A stretch of DNA of 64,000 nucleotides, taken from Candidatus Loosdrechtia aerotolerans (lineage in GTDB: Bacteria > Planctomycetota > Brocadiia > Brocadiales > Brocadiaceae). Below, piece by piece: positions 56,159 through 64,000 of the stretch. How positions within the stretch are numbered: the stretch's first letter is position 1; each line of letters starts with the position of its first letter. The stretch is from assembly GCA_021646405.1 (NCBI GenBank), contig SOER01000007.1, positions 40,508-104,507 on the forward strand, in the 5' to 3' direction. Under the pieces are notes generated by a model. The model saw nothing but the letters and a program-made list of their open reading frames with translations, ran no database searches and had not been told where the DNA came from. The position numbers were made by a program, and so were the translations under genes.

Positions 56159-57418
56159 CTATTGACTCTCAACCCGGTCGATATACCATTTTTTGGCAAG
56201 CATATCGTAAGAAATTTGGCAGGTAAGATTGTTACTGGTAACAATAGAATACCGTTTCTTTAGTGTATTCTGAATGGTCTGATCTAACCATTCATTAATA
56301 ACCTCTTTTACATAGAAAATTCTTCCGCGTAAACGAAAACTGTATGGAACTATAGAATTGATTGTCAGATCATTAACAGGTACCCATATCGAAGACCGTA
56401 TTAAATGAACAAGGGTAAATATCGATGAAAAACACCAAAATCCGATACAAGCAATAGCAAAACATATCGAGAGTATGATAAGATATTGCCCTTGAAACAA
56501 ATCGACCATATGAATTGTGCTATTCGTATACAGGCCGAGGGCAAAAGCAACCTCCCAATACCCTACGGTAAAGGTAAGTCCCTCACTGCTCTGGATCTGT
56601 TTTCTAATAGCCAGAATAATCAAGAACGGCAGCCACCATAAACCAAGAGACCAGAACAAGAGGGAGATGCCCTTTAAAAAGGGAAGGAGGTCTGCCAATG
56701 GTCCGCCTGTGCCGGAGATATGCTGATACAGTGCAGTACCGGTAAGTGCAGTCAATGCTGCTGCCCCAATGTTCATCCAATAAGGCGACAATATTGCGCT
56801 GCTGCCAAATTGATAAAAAACCATTCTTAAGATAGTAAGTGTTATGAAAATGATATAGAGGCTCGCCCCAATAGACCATAAAGCAAATGAAAATAACTGG
56901 ATACCTACCATATGTTGTGCTTCATGTTCGGCAACGATTATACCAAGGAACGCTGTAGATTGAGCGCCTATTATGGCAAAGAACCAGCCGCCATGGAGTA
57001 TATCCTCTATCTTTCTCTCTTCTGATTTTTGATGCAGAAATAGAATGCTAAACAGAGTGAGGGAGATAATTACCCAAAAACCGATAGCTACATACCAGAA
57101 TATAAGAGCTGCCGTGTAAAGATGAAATACCCTCGACAAGCAGACACCGGTAAGATTAATGGTTCCGACAATGGTAAAGCTGTAAAGATTTTTTTCAGGG
57201 TTAAGAAGTTCATTGAGGGAGTCTTTATAGAAGACTATTACCCGTGCTGTTTTAAAAACAATTACCGAGAAGAAGATAGCCAGGCTTGCTATAAAGAAGT
57301 ATGGTACTACTGTCCCAAAGCCGTAGAATTGAGAAACGGATGCAATCATTATAGTGGCCATGGCAGCAGTAAACCAACGGGTATCGAATGAATAGGTTGC
57401 AATCTTTAATACACTCAT
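56159..57418 (-). CDS. TDT/SLAC1-type membrane transporter with C-terminal extension
   Basis: This 419-aa protein has about ten hydrophobic helices. Features match the tellurite-resistance/dicarboxylate (TDT) and SLAC1 family: FTIVGTINLTG, FWYVAIGFWVI, GGWFFAIIGAQSTAFLG and SPYWMNIGAAALTALTG. A soluble tail of about 80 residues (from LRGRIFYVKEVINEW) is extra. Relatives carry anions such as nitrate, chloride or dicarboxylates. Near the NarK-type gene an anion or nitrite role is attractive but unproven. A bidirectional hairpin separates it from narK. Confidence 0.75.
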   Translation of the reverse strand: MSVLKIATYSFDTRWFTAAMATIMIASVSQFYGFGTVVPYFFIASLAIFFSVIVFKTARVIVFYKDSLNELLNPEKNLYSFTIVGTINLTGVCLSRVFHLYTAALIFWYVAIGFWVIISLTLFSILFLHQKSEERKIEDILHGGWFFAIIGAQSTAFLGIIVAEHEAQHMVGIQLFSFALWSIGASLYIIFITLTILRMVFYQFGSSAILSPYWMNIGAAALTALTGTALYQHISGTGGPLADLLPFLKGISLLFWSLGLWWLPFLIILAIRKQIQSSEGLTFTVGYWEVAFALGLYTNSTIHMVDLFQGQYLIILSICFAIACIGFWCFSSIFTLVHLIRSSIWVPVNDLTINSIVPYSFRLRGRIFYVKEVINEWLDQTIQNTLKKRYSIVTSNNLTCQISYDMLAKKWYIDRVESQ

Positions 57419-57451
57419 AGATAAATCAGCAATGGTATAAGCCGAAAGAAT

Positions 57452-57493
57452 AAAATCCGAAATTCGAATAATGAAATCCGAATTTCGGATTTT
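57452..57493 (-). terminator. terminator after NarK-type gene
   Basis: AAAATCCGAAATTCG (57452-57466) pairs perfectly with CGAATTTCGGATTTT (57479-57493) over a 12-base loop. Read on the minus strand it ends in a T-rich run downstream of the NarK-type operon. Confidence 0.85.
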
Positions 57494-57517
57494 TGTTTGC
57501 GAGCAAGAATAGGGTTC

Positions 57518-58723
57518 CTATCCCTGTACGGTGCTCAGGGACTTTTTATGCATGTTTTCCAGTGTTTTTTCTTCCATAAATGAGAGGCACATGAGGCATA
57601 CGAGGGATACGAAAATAAATCCTAAAGAATAGTTATTCGTATAATCCCTGAGGGTACCCAGGATTATGGGAAGAAAGAATCCACCGAGACCACCGGCTGC
57701 CCCGACCATACCGCCTACTGCACCAGTGTCTTTGGGGAAATACTCTGCTACCAGCTTAAATATCACCCCATTACCGACACCCAGGCAAACTCCCATCAGG
57801 TAGAATGCCATAAGGGCGATTATGAAAGATACACTCAAATTCAGGAATATTAAGATACACAATATCACAACAGAAAGAATAATAAGTATTCGCCTTCCTG
57901 ATATAATATCACTGAGATACCCTCCCAGGATTCGGGCAAATGTAGTAACAAACACGAAGACTGAGGTAAAGCTTCCTGCCTGTATCGGTGTAACCCCGTA
58001 GAACTCTCTGAGATACGATGGCAGCCATAATGAGAAACATACGAAGAATCCGAAGGTCATGGCGTAAAATAAACAAAATACCCAGATCAGATTCGAGGAT
58101 TTGTATACTTTCATTTTGTCGCCAAACGTTGGAATTTTTGTACCGGCTGGTTTGGGTGCGTCCTCAACGAAAAACCAATAAGCGAAGGCCATGAAAAGCA
58201 GAGGAAATGAATAAATCAAAAATACCTTGTGCCATCCGATAGACTCTGCAAGGAATGGTGCACCAAAGGTGGCAAGTGCAGAACCGATATTTCCCACACC
58301 ATAAATCCCTAAGGCCAATCCTTGTTTTTCTTTCGGATACCATTGAGATACTTGCGGAACCCCAACGGCGAATGATGCTCCTATGATACCGAAAAAGAAT
58401 CCGCAGGTAAGGAGGAATAGATAGCTTTTGCCGAAGGCTGCGATAAACAGAGGAAAAAAGCCGAAGAGAAGCAGAATGCTAAAGACCCGCCTGCCACCGA
58501 ATTTATCCGTTAATACGCCAATGGGTACCCGGGCTATTGAACCAAGCAGCACCGGTGCTGCAAGGAGTAATCCGACAGAAGTCGATGTTAATTTAAAATC
58601 TGCCTTCATATAGGTTGCTAAAGGAGAAAAGAGTGCCCAGCCTGCAAAGCATGTTGCAAATGCTAGTGTTGCAAGTATCAGCACCCTTAAATTCCCTTGT
58701 GGTGTTTGTGTTACTGAATTCAT
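57518..58723 (-). CDS. NarK-type nitrate/nitrite MFS transporter
   Basis: This 401-aa major facilitator has 12 predicted helices. NarK-like features are LFSPLATYMKADFKLTSTSVG, VPIGVLTDKFGGRR (the family A motif), GFFFGIIGASFAVGVPQVSQWYPKEKQG and GIYGVGNIGSALATFGAP. It probably imports nitrite or exchanges nitrate for nitrite. It is last of a reverse-strand operon with a PAS protein, a haem-c Cache sensor and a receiver, which suggests regulation by nitrogen oxides or redox state. Confidence 0.85.
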   Translation of the reverse strand: MNSVTQTPQGNLRVLILATLAFATCFAGWALFSPLATYMKADFKLTSTSVGLLLAAPVLLGSIARVPIGVLTDKFGGRRVFSILLLFGFFPLFIAAFGKSYLFLLTCGFFFGIIGASFAVGVPQVSQWYPKEKQGLALGIYGVGNIGSALATFGAPFLAESIGWHKVFLIYSFPLLFMAFAYWFFVEDAPKPAGTKIPTFGDKMKVYKSSNLIWVFCLFYAMTFGFFVCFSLWLPSYLREFYGVTPIQAGSFTSVFVFVTTFARILGGYLSDIISGRRILIILSVVILCILIFLNLSVSFIIALMAFYLMGVCLGVGNGVIFKLVAEYFPKDTGAVGGMVGAAGGLGGFFLPIILGTLRDYTNNYSLGFIFVSLVCLMCLSFMEEKTLENMHKKSLSTVQG

Positions 58724-58755
58724 AAAAATTCTCCTGCGAGTTTCGTTGAATGATA

Positions 58756-59148
58756 TTACAGAACAAGTGCCGGTTGAACAATTTCAAATTCATTTTTTAC
58801 CTTTAAAGGGCATTTATAAAGGCCTTCTGTGATAAGGGAACTGCTCTGCCGTATAAAAAATAGTTTTCCATTCCTCGTTTTCATTAAGGTGTAAAACTCA
58901 TTTACTTGTCCATCTCTGAATAGCATAGATAATGTCTTTTCGTGATCAAACGGATGAGCATACAACTCGTTGACCTTTTTCCCAATCACATCGTCAGATG
59001 AAGTAAATCCAAAAATTTTGGCACCAACCTGATTCATATGAATGATAACACCATCATAAGAAGGTTCATATTCAAACCAACCTTTCGTTTCCTGTGCATC
59101 GAGAACCGGTCTGGATTTATCTTTCGTTGATGATAATATGTTATCCAT
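58756..59148 (-). CDS. small single-PAS-domain protein
   Basis: This 130-aa cytoplasmic protein is one PAS domain, containing DGVIIHMNQVGAKIFGFTSSDDVIGKKVNELY and TRNGKLFFIRQSSSLI. The start at 59148 is chosen because GGAGG precedes it by 5 bases on this strand. An upstream in-frame ATG lies at 59160. There is no kinase or other output domain. It is 32 bases upstream of the NarK-type gene and follows the haem-c sensor, so it may relay that signal. Confidence 0.75.
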   Translation of the reverse strand: MDNILSSTKDKSRPVLDAQETKGWFEYEPSYDGVIIHMNQVGAKIFGFTSSDDVIGKKVNELYAHPFDHEKTLSMLFRDGQVNEFYTLMKTRNGKLFFIRQSSSLITEGLYKCPLKVKNEFEIVQPALVL

Positions 59149-59306
59149 GTATACCTCCATGCAAATATAAGATTTTTATTGATGTATGGAATTGTTCATC
59201 ATAGAGAACGCAGAGAAAATACATAGAAAGGGGTAAATGTATATGATTTTCTCGTATTTCCTAACAACATCTGCGATCTCAATATTCTCCACAGTGATTA
59301 AAAGGG

Positions 59307-60725
59307 TTACTGAGGTCCTATTTCCCACGTTACTGAAGTCTTTTCTAATGAGAGTTCTTCGTTTCTTTTGTTTGCAAGCTCTCTATCAGTCTTCTTATGG
59401 AGCGTGTTTTCAGACTTGAGAATGGGTAATTCCTCTTTAAATTTAGAGATATTGCTCTCAATGAAATCCTCATCCCTCTGCGTTACAATCGAGCCAAGTA
59501 CATTCAGTGGGTTTTGTACCTTATATTTTTGTTCCCGTAAATACCCGCGCTCTTTTTTCAATTCATAGCCGTCAAGGATCGCTGTGATAAACCCAACGAC
59601 AACAACACTTGTTACACCCAATAATGCCTTTTTTGGCAGGGACAATTCTTTCAGCATATATCCTGTACTTAATTTCCTGCATATCAAAAATGCCATAGCG
59701 ACTGCCGGTATTATCATGACCAGCATAAGTGATTTTACCATTGAGTTAATGTTATTTATGGTGCCAAGGGCCTCGTCTGCATCGATCTCGACGATTAACC
59801 CCATATTCAGGTCTTTCAACCAGGTCCATGCACCCACAACCTTTAATCCATCGTAATCTCTGTATCCCTCCAGGTCATACCCGTTTGATTTTTCTGTGAT
59901 ACACTTCTTTACCCCCTTTGTTATGAGATTTGTGTTTGGCTCTGCGACCCTGTGACACGTTCTGCAGGCATCACCATTGGGTTTGATATGCTTTGAAAAC
60001 CTCGATTGGGTAATCATGATACCATCTTTATTTACCAAATAAGCCTCTCCGGTTTTTCCGAGCACAACATCTTTCATGCCGTTATTGAGTATAGAGGTAT
60101 CCATCCAAAGTAAAACAGCACCAATAACATCATGGTTTTTTCCCTTAATGGGGTACGACATAAAGAGAGAGGGTGTCTCGCTCTCTTTTTTCTCGTTGTT
60201 ATTGTCATCTTGAGTTGAATAATGGATTATAGTAGAGATATACGTTTTCCCGTCGTACAATGTTTCTTGAATATTGCGGAATGATTTCTCTTTCAGGATA
60301 TTCAATCCCAGCATGGATTTTTCGTCTTCCGTTGTTGTTCGGATTATCCCTGCAGCATCACAAACAAATATTCCCCTATAACCATTATCTGCTTTTATAC
60401 ATTCTAATTGTGTCTTTAGTCTTAAATACTCATCTTCATCATTGCCATTTACAAGGCTGATAAAATCATTATTATTATGAATAAACAGCGCACTTTGAAT
60501 AGTATCCGAGATAGCCCTTGCATCTGATTTCCTTTCACTCCAGAGCAGGGTAAGAATATGTCTTTGTTTGTTAACAATACCCTCCAGGTTTCTTTTAACA
60601 CCCTCTTTTAGTTCAATACTTGCCTTTGGGAATGCAAGCATTCTGAACAAAACAAGAGGGAACAGCCCAAAAAATATAAAGATAAGAATTACAATAACGA
60701 CGCGTTCTTTTAATATCTTTATCAT
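59307..60725 (-). CDS. membrane sensor with Cache domain and covalent haem-c site, lacking kinase
   Basis: This 472-aa protein has an N-terminal helix (about 9-30), a large extracytoplasmic Cache-like region (about 35-320), and a CRTCH haem-c motif at 254-258. Two more hydrophobic segments (about 331-348 and 365-384) and a polar tail follow. The GEAYLVNKDGIMITQSRF segment is typical of dCache domains. No HAMP, kinase, cyclase or methyl-accepting module is found. The haem could sense redox state, NO or nitrite. It lies between a receiver gene and a PAS gene, its probable partners. Confidence 0.72.
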   Translation of the reverse strand: MIKILKERVVIVILIFIFFGLFPLVLFRMLAFPKASIELKEGVKRNLEGIVNKQRHILTLLWSERKSDARAISDTIQSALFIHNNNDFISLVNGNDEDEYLRLKTQLECIKADNGYRGIFVCDAAGIIRTTTEDEKSMLGLNILKEKSFRNIQETLYDGKTYISTIIHYSTQDDNNNEKKESETPSLFMSYPIKGKNHDVIGAVLLWMDTSILNNGMKDVVLGKTGEAYLVNKDGIMITQSRFSKHIKPNGDACRTCHRVAEPNTNLITKGVKKCITEKSNGYDLEGYRDYDGLKVVGAWTWLKDLNMGLIVEIDADEALGTINNINSMVKSLMLVMIIPAVAMAFLICRKLSTGYMLKELSLPKKALLGVTSVVVVGFITAILDGYELKKERGYLREQKYKVQNPLNVLGSIVTQRDEDFIESNISKFKEELPILKSENTLHKKTDRELANKRNEELSLEKTSVTWEIGPQ

Positions 60726-60762
60726 ATTTCACCTCTTCTATGGTTAAATTCCTCGAAGTATG

Positions 60763-61140
60763 TTAATTATTTTTCCCTGATTTCGTAAATTCGATAAGAC
60801 ATGCCTCAATATCATTTGTACTAAAAGGTTTTGTAATCACCTTTTTCGCACCCTTTCTGATCGCTTCTTTTACAACATCTTCATCAGTATAGGCAGTAAT
60901 AATAACAACATGAGAGTCGAATCGCATTTCCTGCATCTGATCTAACAATTCAATACCATCCATTCCAGGCATTTTTACATCCAGGAGAATGACTGAATAA
61001 TAGTGCCTTTTGATCTCCTCTAATGCGTCGAGGCCATTATTTACCGCCTTCGTTTGAAACCCCAGATCGGTTAAGGAGTTTTTCAATACCTTCCTGTACC
61101 CTTCTTCATCATCAACAATCAGTATCCTTTTTGTTACCAT
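60763..61140 (-). CDS. CheY-like single-domain response regulator
   Basis: This 125-aa receiver has the acidic pair (VDDEEG), phospho-acceptor Asp in LLDVKMPGMDG and conserved Thr/Lys (IITAYT, ITKPF). There is no output domain. It is the first gene of the reverse-strand set receiver, haem-c sensor, PAS protein, narK-like. Its kinase is not in this operon. Confidence 0.88.
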   Translation of the reverse strand: MVTKRILIVDDEEGYRKVLKNSLTDLGFQTKAVNNGLDALEEIKRHYYSVILLDVKMPGMDGIELLDQMQEMRFDSHVVIITAYTDEDVVKEAIRKGAKKVITKPFSTNDIEACLIEFTKSGKNN

Positions 61141-61208
61141 TTTTTATCGTTCCTCTTAAAAAATCATTTTTACAGGAGGATATTTCGCAACCAGGGTACC
61201 TGGAAAAA

Positions 61209-61242
61209 CAAAAAGCGCTTAGATTGTCCTAAGCGCTTTTTG
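61209..61242 (-). terminator. strong hairpin terminator between mobB and receiver gene
   Basis: A 14-bp perfect stem (61209-61222 with 61229-61242) around GCGCTTAG, with a 6-base loop, flanked by A and T runs on both sides. It can end transcription in both directions and separates the Hsp70-mobB transcript from the receiver operon. Confidence 0.85.
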
Positions 61243-61293
61243 TTAAAAGATTTAAAAAATATAAAATTTTTTGTTAAGTATTTTTAAAGAATT

Positions 61294-61413
61294 AAACTGT
61301 AAACAAATTGTTTCATGAGGAATACCCTGGTAATAGTGCTAAGTATTTAAATAATGAATAGATAGGTGCGGATAGCGCAGATTTAATAAGTGTAAACAAT
61401 TTGTTTACAGTTT
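61294..61413. repeat. 120-bp element with perfect 20-bp terminal inverted repeats
   Basis: The first 20 bases (61294-61313) and last 20 bases (61394-61413) are exact reverse complements. The right end also contains the palindrome TGTAAACAATTTGTTTACA (61391-61409). The 80-base interior has no gene. It could be a MITE-like remnant, a large RNA hairpin or paired operators near mobB. Confidence 0.7.
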
Positions 61414-61478
61414 GACCTTTATAAAATAATGTCTTATCTTTCCGGAGTCTGGAGAGGCGTGTTGTGTATTTAATAATT

Positions 61479-61988
61479 TCAGGAGGGTTTTTTAAGGTTT
61501 GACAGGAGAAAATCAGTAATGGAAGATACGTTATCATCGATATGAAAGAACGGTATACTAATTTCAGGATTTTTGTCTCCGATAACGGCAAGCAAGTTCT
61601 TATCTCCTTTGCATACCAGTTCAGTACTAACTTCTGTGCGAAATACCTCTACCTTTAAAATAGCTTCGGTCTTATACCCTTCAACAAGGATAATATCCAT
61701 ATCCTGAAGGTAGGTGTTGATAATTTCCGGTAAGGGAAATTCATTAGTCGTCCGGCGGATAATACCCATCGTCGCCCGGGAAACCACTGCTACCGCATCA
61801 GCCCCGGCTTGCGTGTGCCACCAGCTATCCTTACCCTCTGTATCCAACTCAAGACTGTGATGGCTGTGTTTAATTGTTGCAACCCTGTAGCCTCTTAATT
61901 TTAATTCTTTGATAAGCTTTACCATGAATGTGGTCTTGCCACTATTGGACCTTCCTACAATTGACAGTATCAAGGCTTCTGATTTCAT
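61479..61988 (-). CDS. mobB: molybdopterin-guanine dinucleotide biosynthesis adaptor MobB
   Basis: MobB is a GTP-binding partner in forming the bis-MGD cofactor used by NXR and other molybdoenzymes. It is 169 aa. The P loop is GRSNSGKTT (12-20). Other family features are VATIKHSHHSLELD and VEGYKTE. It lies downstream of the zinc-ribbon and Hsp70 genes on the same strand. A functional NXR needs this cofactor pathway. Confidence 0.92.
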   Translation of the reverse strand: MKSEALILSIVGRSNSGKTTFMVKLIKELKLRGYRVATIKHSHHSLELDTEGKDSWWHTQAGADAVAVVSRATMGIIRRTTNEFPLPEIINTYLQDMDIILVEGYKTEAILKVEVFRTEVSTELVCKGDKNLLAVIGDKNPEISIPFFHIDDNVSSITDFLLSNLKKPS

Positions 61989-62012
61989 AATGAACAGGTT
62001 CTATCTAATACG

Positions 62013-62318
62013 TTACCGATCTTCCCTCTTTTTGGTTGCACGGTAATACCATGTGAAGGCTTCAGCGAATCTTCTTTCACTTATGTTTGCCAGGAATGCC
62101 AGCCTTGCTGCCTCGGAGGAATTTTTCAGGTGCCATGACCTTAGGGCGTGATTGAGCGCATCATGGGGGTTTCCCATACATAATTTTTTTCTGCCGATTG
62201 CAATCTCATACACGGCAGCTTGCAAGATGGTTCGCAATGCTTGCAACTCACAACCACACCGTATGCAGACGGAAGAATCCGGATTTACTTTTTTACACGA
62301 AGGACATTGAATTTCCAT
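62013..62318 (-). CDS. zinc-ribbon / helical-repeat protein next to Hsp70
   Basis: This 101-aa protein has an N-terminal zinc ribbon (C5, C8, C18, C21; CPSCKKVNPDSSVCIRC). A helical part resembling TPR pairs follows (RKKLCMGNPHDALNHALRSWHL and SERRFAEAFTWYYRA). I do not know its function. Its start overlaps the hsp70 stop by one base, so it is probably a co-translated partner or cochaperone of the Hsp70. Confidence 0.6.
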   Translation of the reverse strand: MEIQCPSCKKVNPDSSVCIRCGCELQALRTILQAAVYEIAIGRKKLCMGNPHDALNHALRSWHLKNSSEAARLAFLANISERRFAEAFTWYYRATKKREDR

Positions 62319-64000
62319 TAGTCCTCCAGATAAAAGATCATGTCTTCAAGGGATGTATTTATTTCAGCCAAATATTTCATGTCCCCCGTATTTACCGCAT
62401 TACGGCTTTTATCCAGCAGGTCCCGAATTTCTGTTGCATCCTCTTGTCCGATAGAATCCAGCAACTTTTCTGCCCGTTTACGGAGGTCTTTCGCCTTGGC
62501 AAGAAGAGATTGTTTTTCTGCTTCTTCACCTTCTACAACGGTGAAGTTTGCATCGGAGATCTCTTTTTCTTCATATTCAGTTTCATGGGTTAATAAAGAA
62601 GCTATGTTTCGTTGTGCTTCTGCGATATCTAAATGGGGCTTAATATTCTTGGTGTCCATAGTTACAGCTTTTGAAAGGCCCGTACATTTTTCGATTGCTG
62701 TAACCTTTAGGATACCATTAATATCAAGCTCAAGGTTTAATACAATTTCATTCCCCTCCGGAACCCTGCTCAACCCCTTGACTAAGAAACTACCGATGAA
62801 GATATTATCCTCTGCAAGGGGTTCCTCCCCCTGATAAATATTTACCTTCACTTCCTCCTGATTATCGGCTACCGTATAAAAGACTTCTCCTTTGCTTACC
62901 GGCAGAGGGGTATTCCGCTTGATGATGGGAACAAAGACATCATGACATATCTGTCCCTCGTATTCCCCAATTGCACTCGTACCAAAAGTATAGGGGGTAA
63001 TATCAACCAGAATAGAATGTGTTTGATAACCTGCAATAACACCACCTTGAATTGCGGCACCCATGGAAACGATGAGGTCCGGGCTTATTTCATAATTGGG
63101 TTCAATCCCTATCTCGTTTTTGATAATTTCATGGATCAAAGGGGTTCGTGTTGCACCACCAACCAGGATTATCTTATCTATTTCTTTTGGCAAGATTGAG
63201 GCGTCTCTGAGGCACATTTGAATACAATCCAGGGTCTTTTGTACAAGTGACCGGATCATTTCTTCATAACTGTTCCTGGAGATTTCCATATCAAGGTGTA
63301 AGTCTTCATAGATGTACTCTTCCCGTATCCTTGCAAAAGGATGATCAGAAAGTTCCCGCTTGGCCTTTTCTGTAGATACCAGGAGCCGTCTTCTGGCACG
63401 AAGGTCCTCGTTTAAATCAACACCGTGCCTGGTCTTAAAATCCTGTATAATATAACTGATCAATAACTGATCAAAATCATCTCCCCCAAGTTTGGTATCT
63501 CCGTGGCTCGCTTTAACCTCCACAACGCCATTTTCAACAACTACGAGAGACACATCGAATGTTCCACCGCCGAGATCGTAAACCAGGAGTTTATGATTCT
63601 CCGTATGTCCTGCATCATAGGCAAGGGCAGCAGCAGTTGGTTCATTGATAATCCTGACTACATCAAGTCCTGCCAGCAACCCTGCATCCTTTGTTGCCTT
63701 TCTCTGGTAATCATCAAAATATGCCGGAACGGTAATAACGGCCTTTTCTACCGTTTTCCCGAGATACTTTTCCGCGTGTTTCTTTAATTCCAGAAGAATG
63801 AAGGAAGATATCTCCTCCGGGGAAAACTCCTTATCACCCAATTTAACCCGAATGGCTTCTCCCATTTTTCGTTTAATTGACAGTACTGTGGATTCAGGGT
63901 CTGAAATTATCTGATTCTTCGCCGTTCTCCCGACAATGAGTTTACCACTTTTATCAATACCAACACACGAGGGCATGATTGGGTCGCCATCAATAGCAAT
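62318..64000 (-). CDS. Hsp70-family chaperone (DnaK-like), 5'-truncated at window end
   Basis: The frame continues through the window edge (IAIDGDPIMPSCVGID), so about 25 N-terminal residues are missing. The 560 visible residues include Hsp70 motifs VITVPAYFDDYQRKAT, IINEPTAAALAYDAG, VYDLGGGTFDVSLV and LVGGATRTPLI. The substrate domain is present (TPLPVSKGEVFYTV). The lid is short and the C-terminus lacks the long Gly-rich tail of housekeeping DnaK. It probably is a second, specialised Hsp70 rather than the main DnaK. It is followed by a one-base-overlapping zinc-ribbon gene and mobB. Confidence 0.9.
   Translation of the reverse strand: MAIDGDPIMPSCVGIDKSGKLIVGRTAKNQIISDPESTVLSIKRKMGEAIRVKLGDKEFSPEEISSFILLELKKHAEKYLGKTVEKAVITVPAYFDDYQRKATKDAGLLAGLDVVRIINEPTAAALAYDAGHTENHKLLVYDLGGGTFDVSLVVVENGVVEVKASHGDTKLGGDDFDQLLISYIIQDFKTRHGVDLNEDLRARRRLLVSTEKAKRELSDHPFARIREEYIYEDLHLDMEISRNSYEEMIRSLVQKTLDCIQMCLRDASILPKEIDKIILVGGATRTPLIHEIIKNEIGIEPNYEISPDLIVSMGAAIQGGVIAGYQTHSILVDITPYTFGTSAIGEYEGQICHDVFVPIIKRNTPLPVSKGEVFYTVADNQEEVKVNIYQGEEPLAEDNIFIGSFLVKGLSRVPEGNEIVLNLELDINGILKVTAIEKCTGLSKAVTMDTKNIKPHLDIAEAQRNIASLLTHETEYEEKEISDANFTVVEGEEAEKQSLLAKAKDLRKRAEKLLDSIGQEDATEIRDLLDKSRNAVNTGDMKYLAEINTSLEDMIFYLED

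Larger units (their letters stand above)
61141..61478. other. mobB-receiver intergenic region
   Basis: This 338-base AT-rich gap contains the strong terminator and the 120-bp inverted-repeat element. The minus-strand frame at 61313-61591 overlaps mobB out of frame and is not a gene. Confidence 0.5.

Noticed and set aside
61313..61591. 92-codon minus-strand frame overlapping mobB
   Set aside because: It overlaps mobB out of frame and extends into the inverted-repeat element.
1..64000. tRNA genes, rRNA genes, CRISPR arrays, transposases
   Set aside because: Intergenic regions were read by eye and no cloverleaf, array of repeats or transposase-like frame was seen. A covariance-model search was not possible.

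Overview
The window looks like a chromosomal segment of an anammox planctomycete (order Brocadiales: Kuenenia, Brocadia or Jettenia type). The main reason is an 18-kb nitrite oxidoreductase (NXR) locus with a Tat-exported molybdopterin subunit, a four-cluster Fe-S subunit, a haem-b type gamma subunit, many CxxCH cytochromes and two cupredoxin-like proteins. The housekeeping genes (gyrA, hslUV, ispG-dxr-rseP, groEL-groES-groEL, dnaJ, der, pyrBI, panC, hom) are ordinary bacterial genes. I saw no tRNA or rRNA genes, no CRISPR array and no transposase genes. The genus is an inference and I could not test it by search.

Layout. 1-9.1 kb: 3' part of gyrA, a Fur/PerR regulator, and reverse-strand puuD-like amidotransferase, hslU and hslV. 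Then come a CBS-domain protein with a near-consensus promoter, a CopA-type copper ATPase and a TIGR04255-type protein. 9.3-15 kb: a signalling block with a PAS histidine kinase, an NtrC-type sigma-54 activator, a protoglobin, a small ferredoxin, a receiver-only paralogue of the NtrC receiver, and a secreted protein. 15.4-34.3 kb: the NXR locus. A strong sigma-70-type promoter at 15380 precedes a cupredoxin, a cytochrome bd-like membrane protein and five cytochrome c genes. These are followed by a double universal-stress protein, nxrC, nxrB, a TorD/NarJ-like chaperone, an uncharacterised HExxH protein, nxrA and a second cupredoxin, ending at a hairpin terminator. nxrA is broken by a perfect 131-bp tandem duplication (32446-32707). 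Removing one copy restores a 1149-residue protein, so this is either a recent lesion or an assembly error.

34.6-42.1 kb: isoprenoid operon ispG-dxr-rseP (RseP with four PDZ-like segments), a PocR-domain protein, a ParA ATPase, a small membrane protein and birA (reverse). 42.6-50.8 kb: groEL1-groES-groEL2, dnaJ, an FmdB-type zinc ribbon protein, yacG, a membrane protein and der. 50.8-56.1 kb: panC, pyrI and pyrB (reverse), a candidate small structured RNA at about 51851-51921, then hom with a probable homoserine kinase of the phosphoglycerate mutase superfamily. 56.2-61.2 kb (reverse): a TDT/SLAC1-type transporter, then an operon of receiver, haem-c Cache sensor, PAS protein and NarK-type transporter. 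61.3-64 kb: a 120-bp element with 20-bp perfect terminal inverted repeats, mobB, a zinc-ribbon protein and an Hsp70 truncated by the window end.

How it works together (inference): NXR in the anammoxosome oxidises nitrite to nitrate and passes electrons through NxrC haem b to the neighbouring c-type cytochromes, cupredoxins and the bd-like membrane protein. The PAS kinase/NtrC pair, protoglobin and ferredoxin upstream are placed to sense redox or gas signals. The haem-c Cache sensor next to narK is a candidate nitrogen-oxide or redox sensing unit for nitrate/nitrite transport. mobB fits a cell with high molybdopterin demand.
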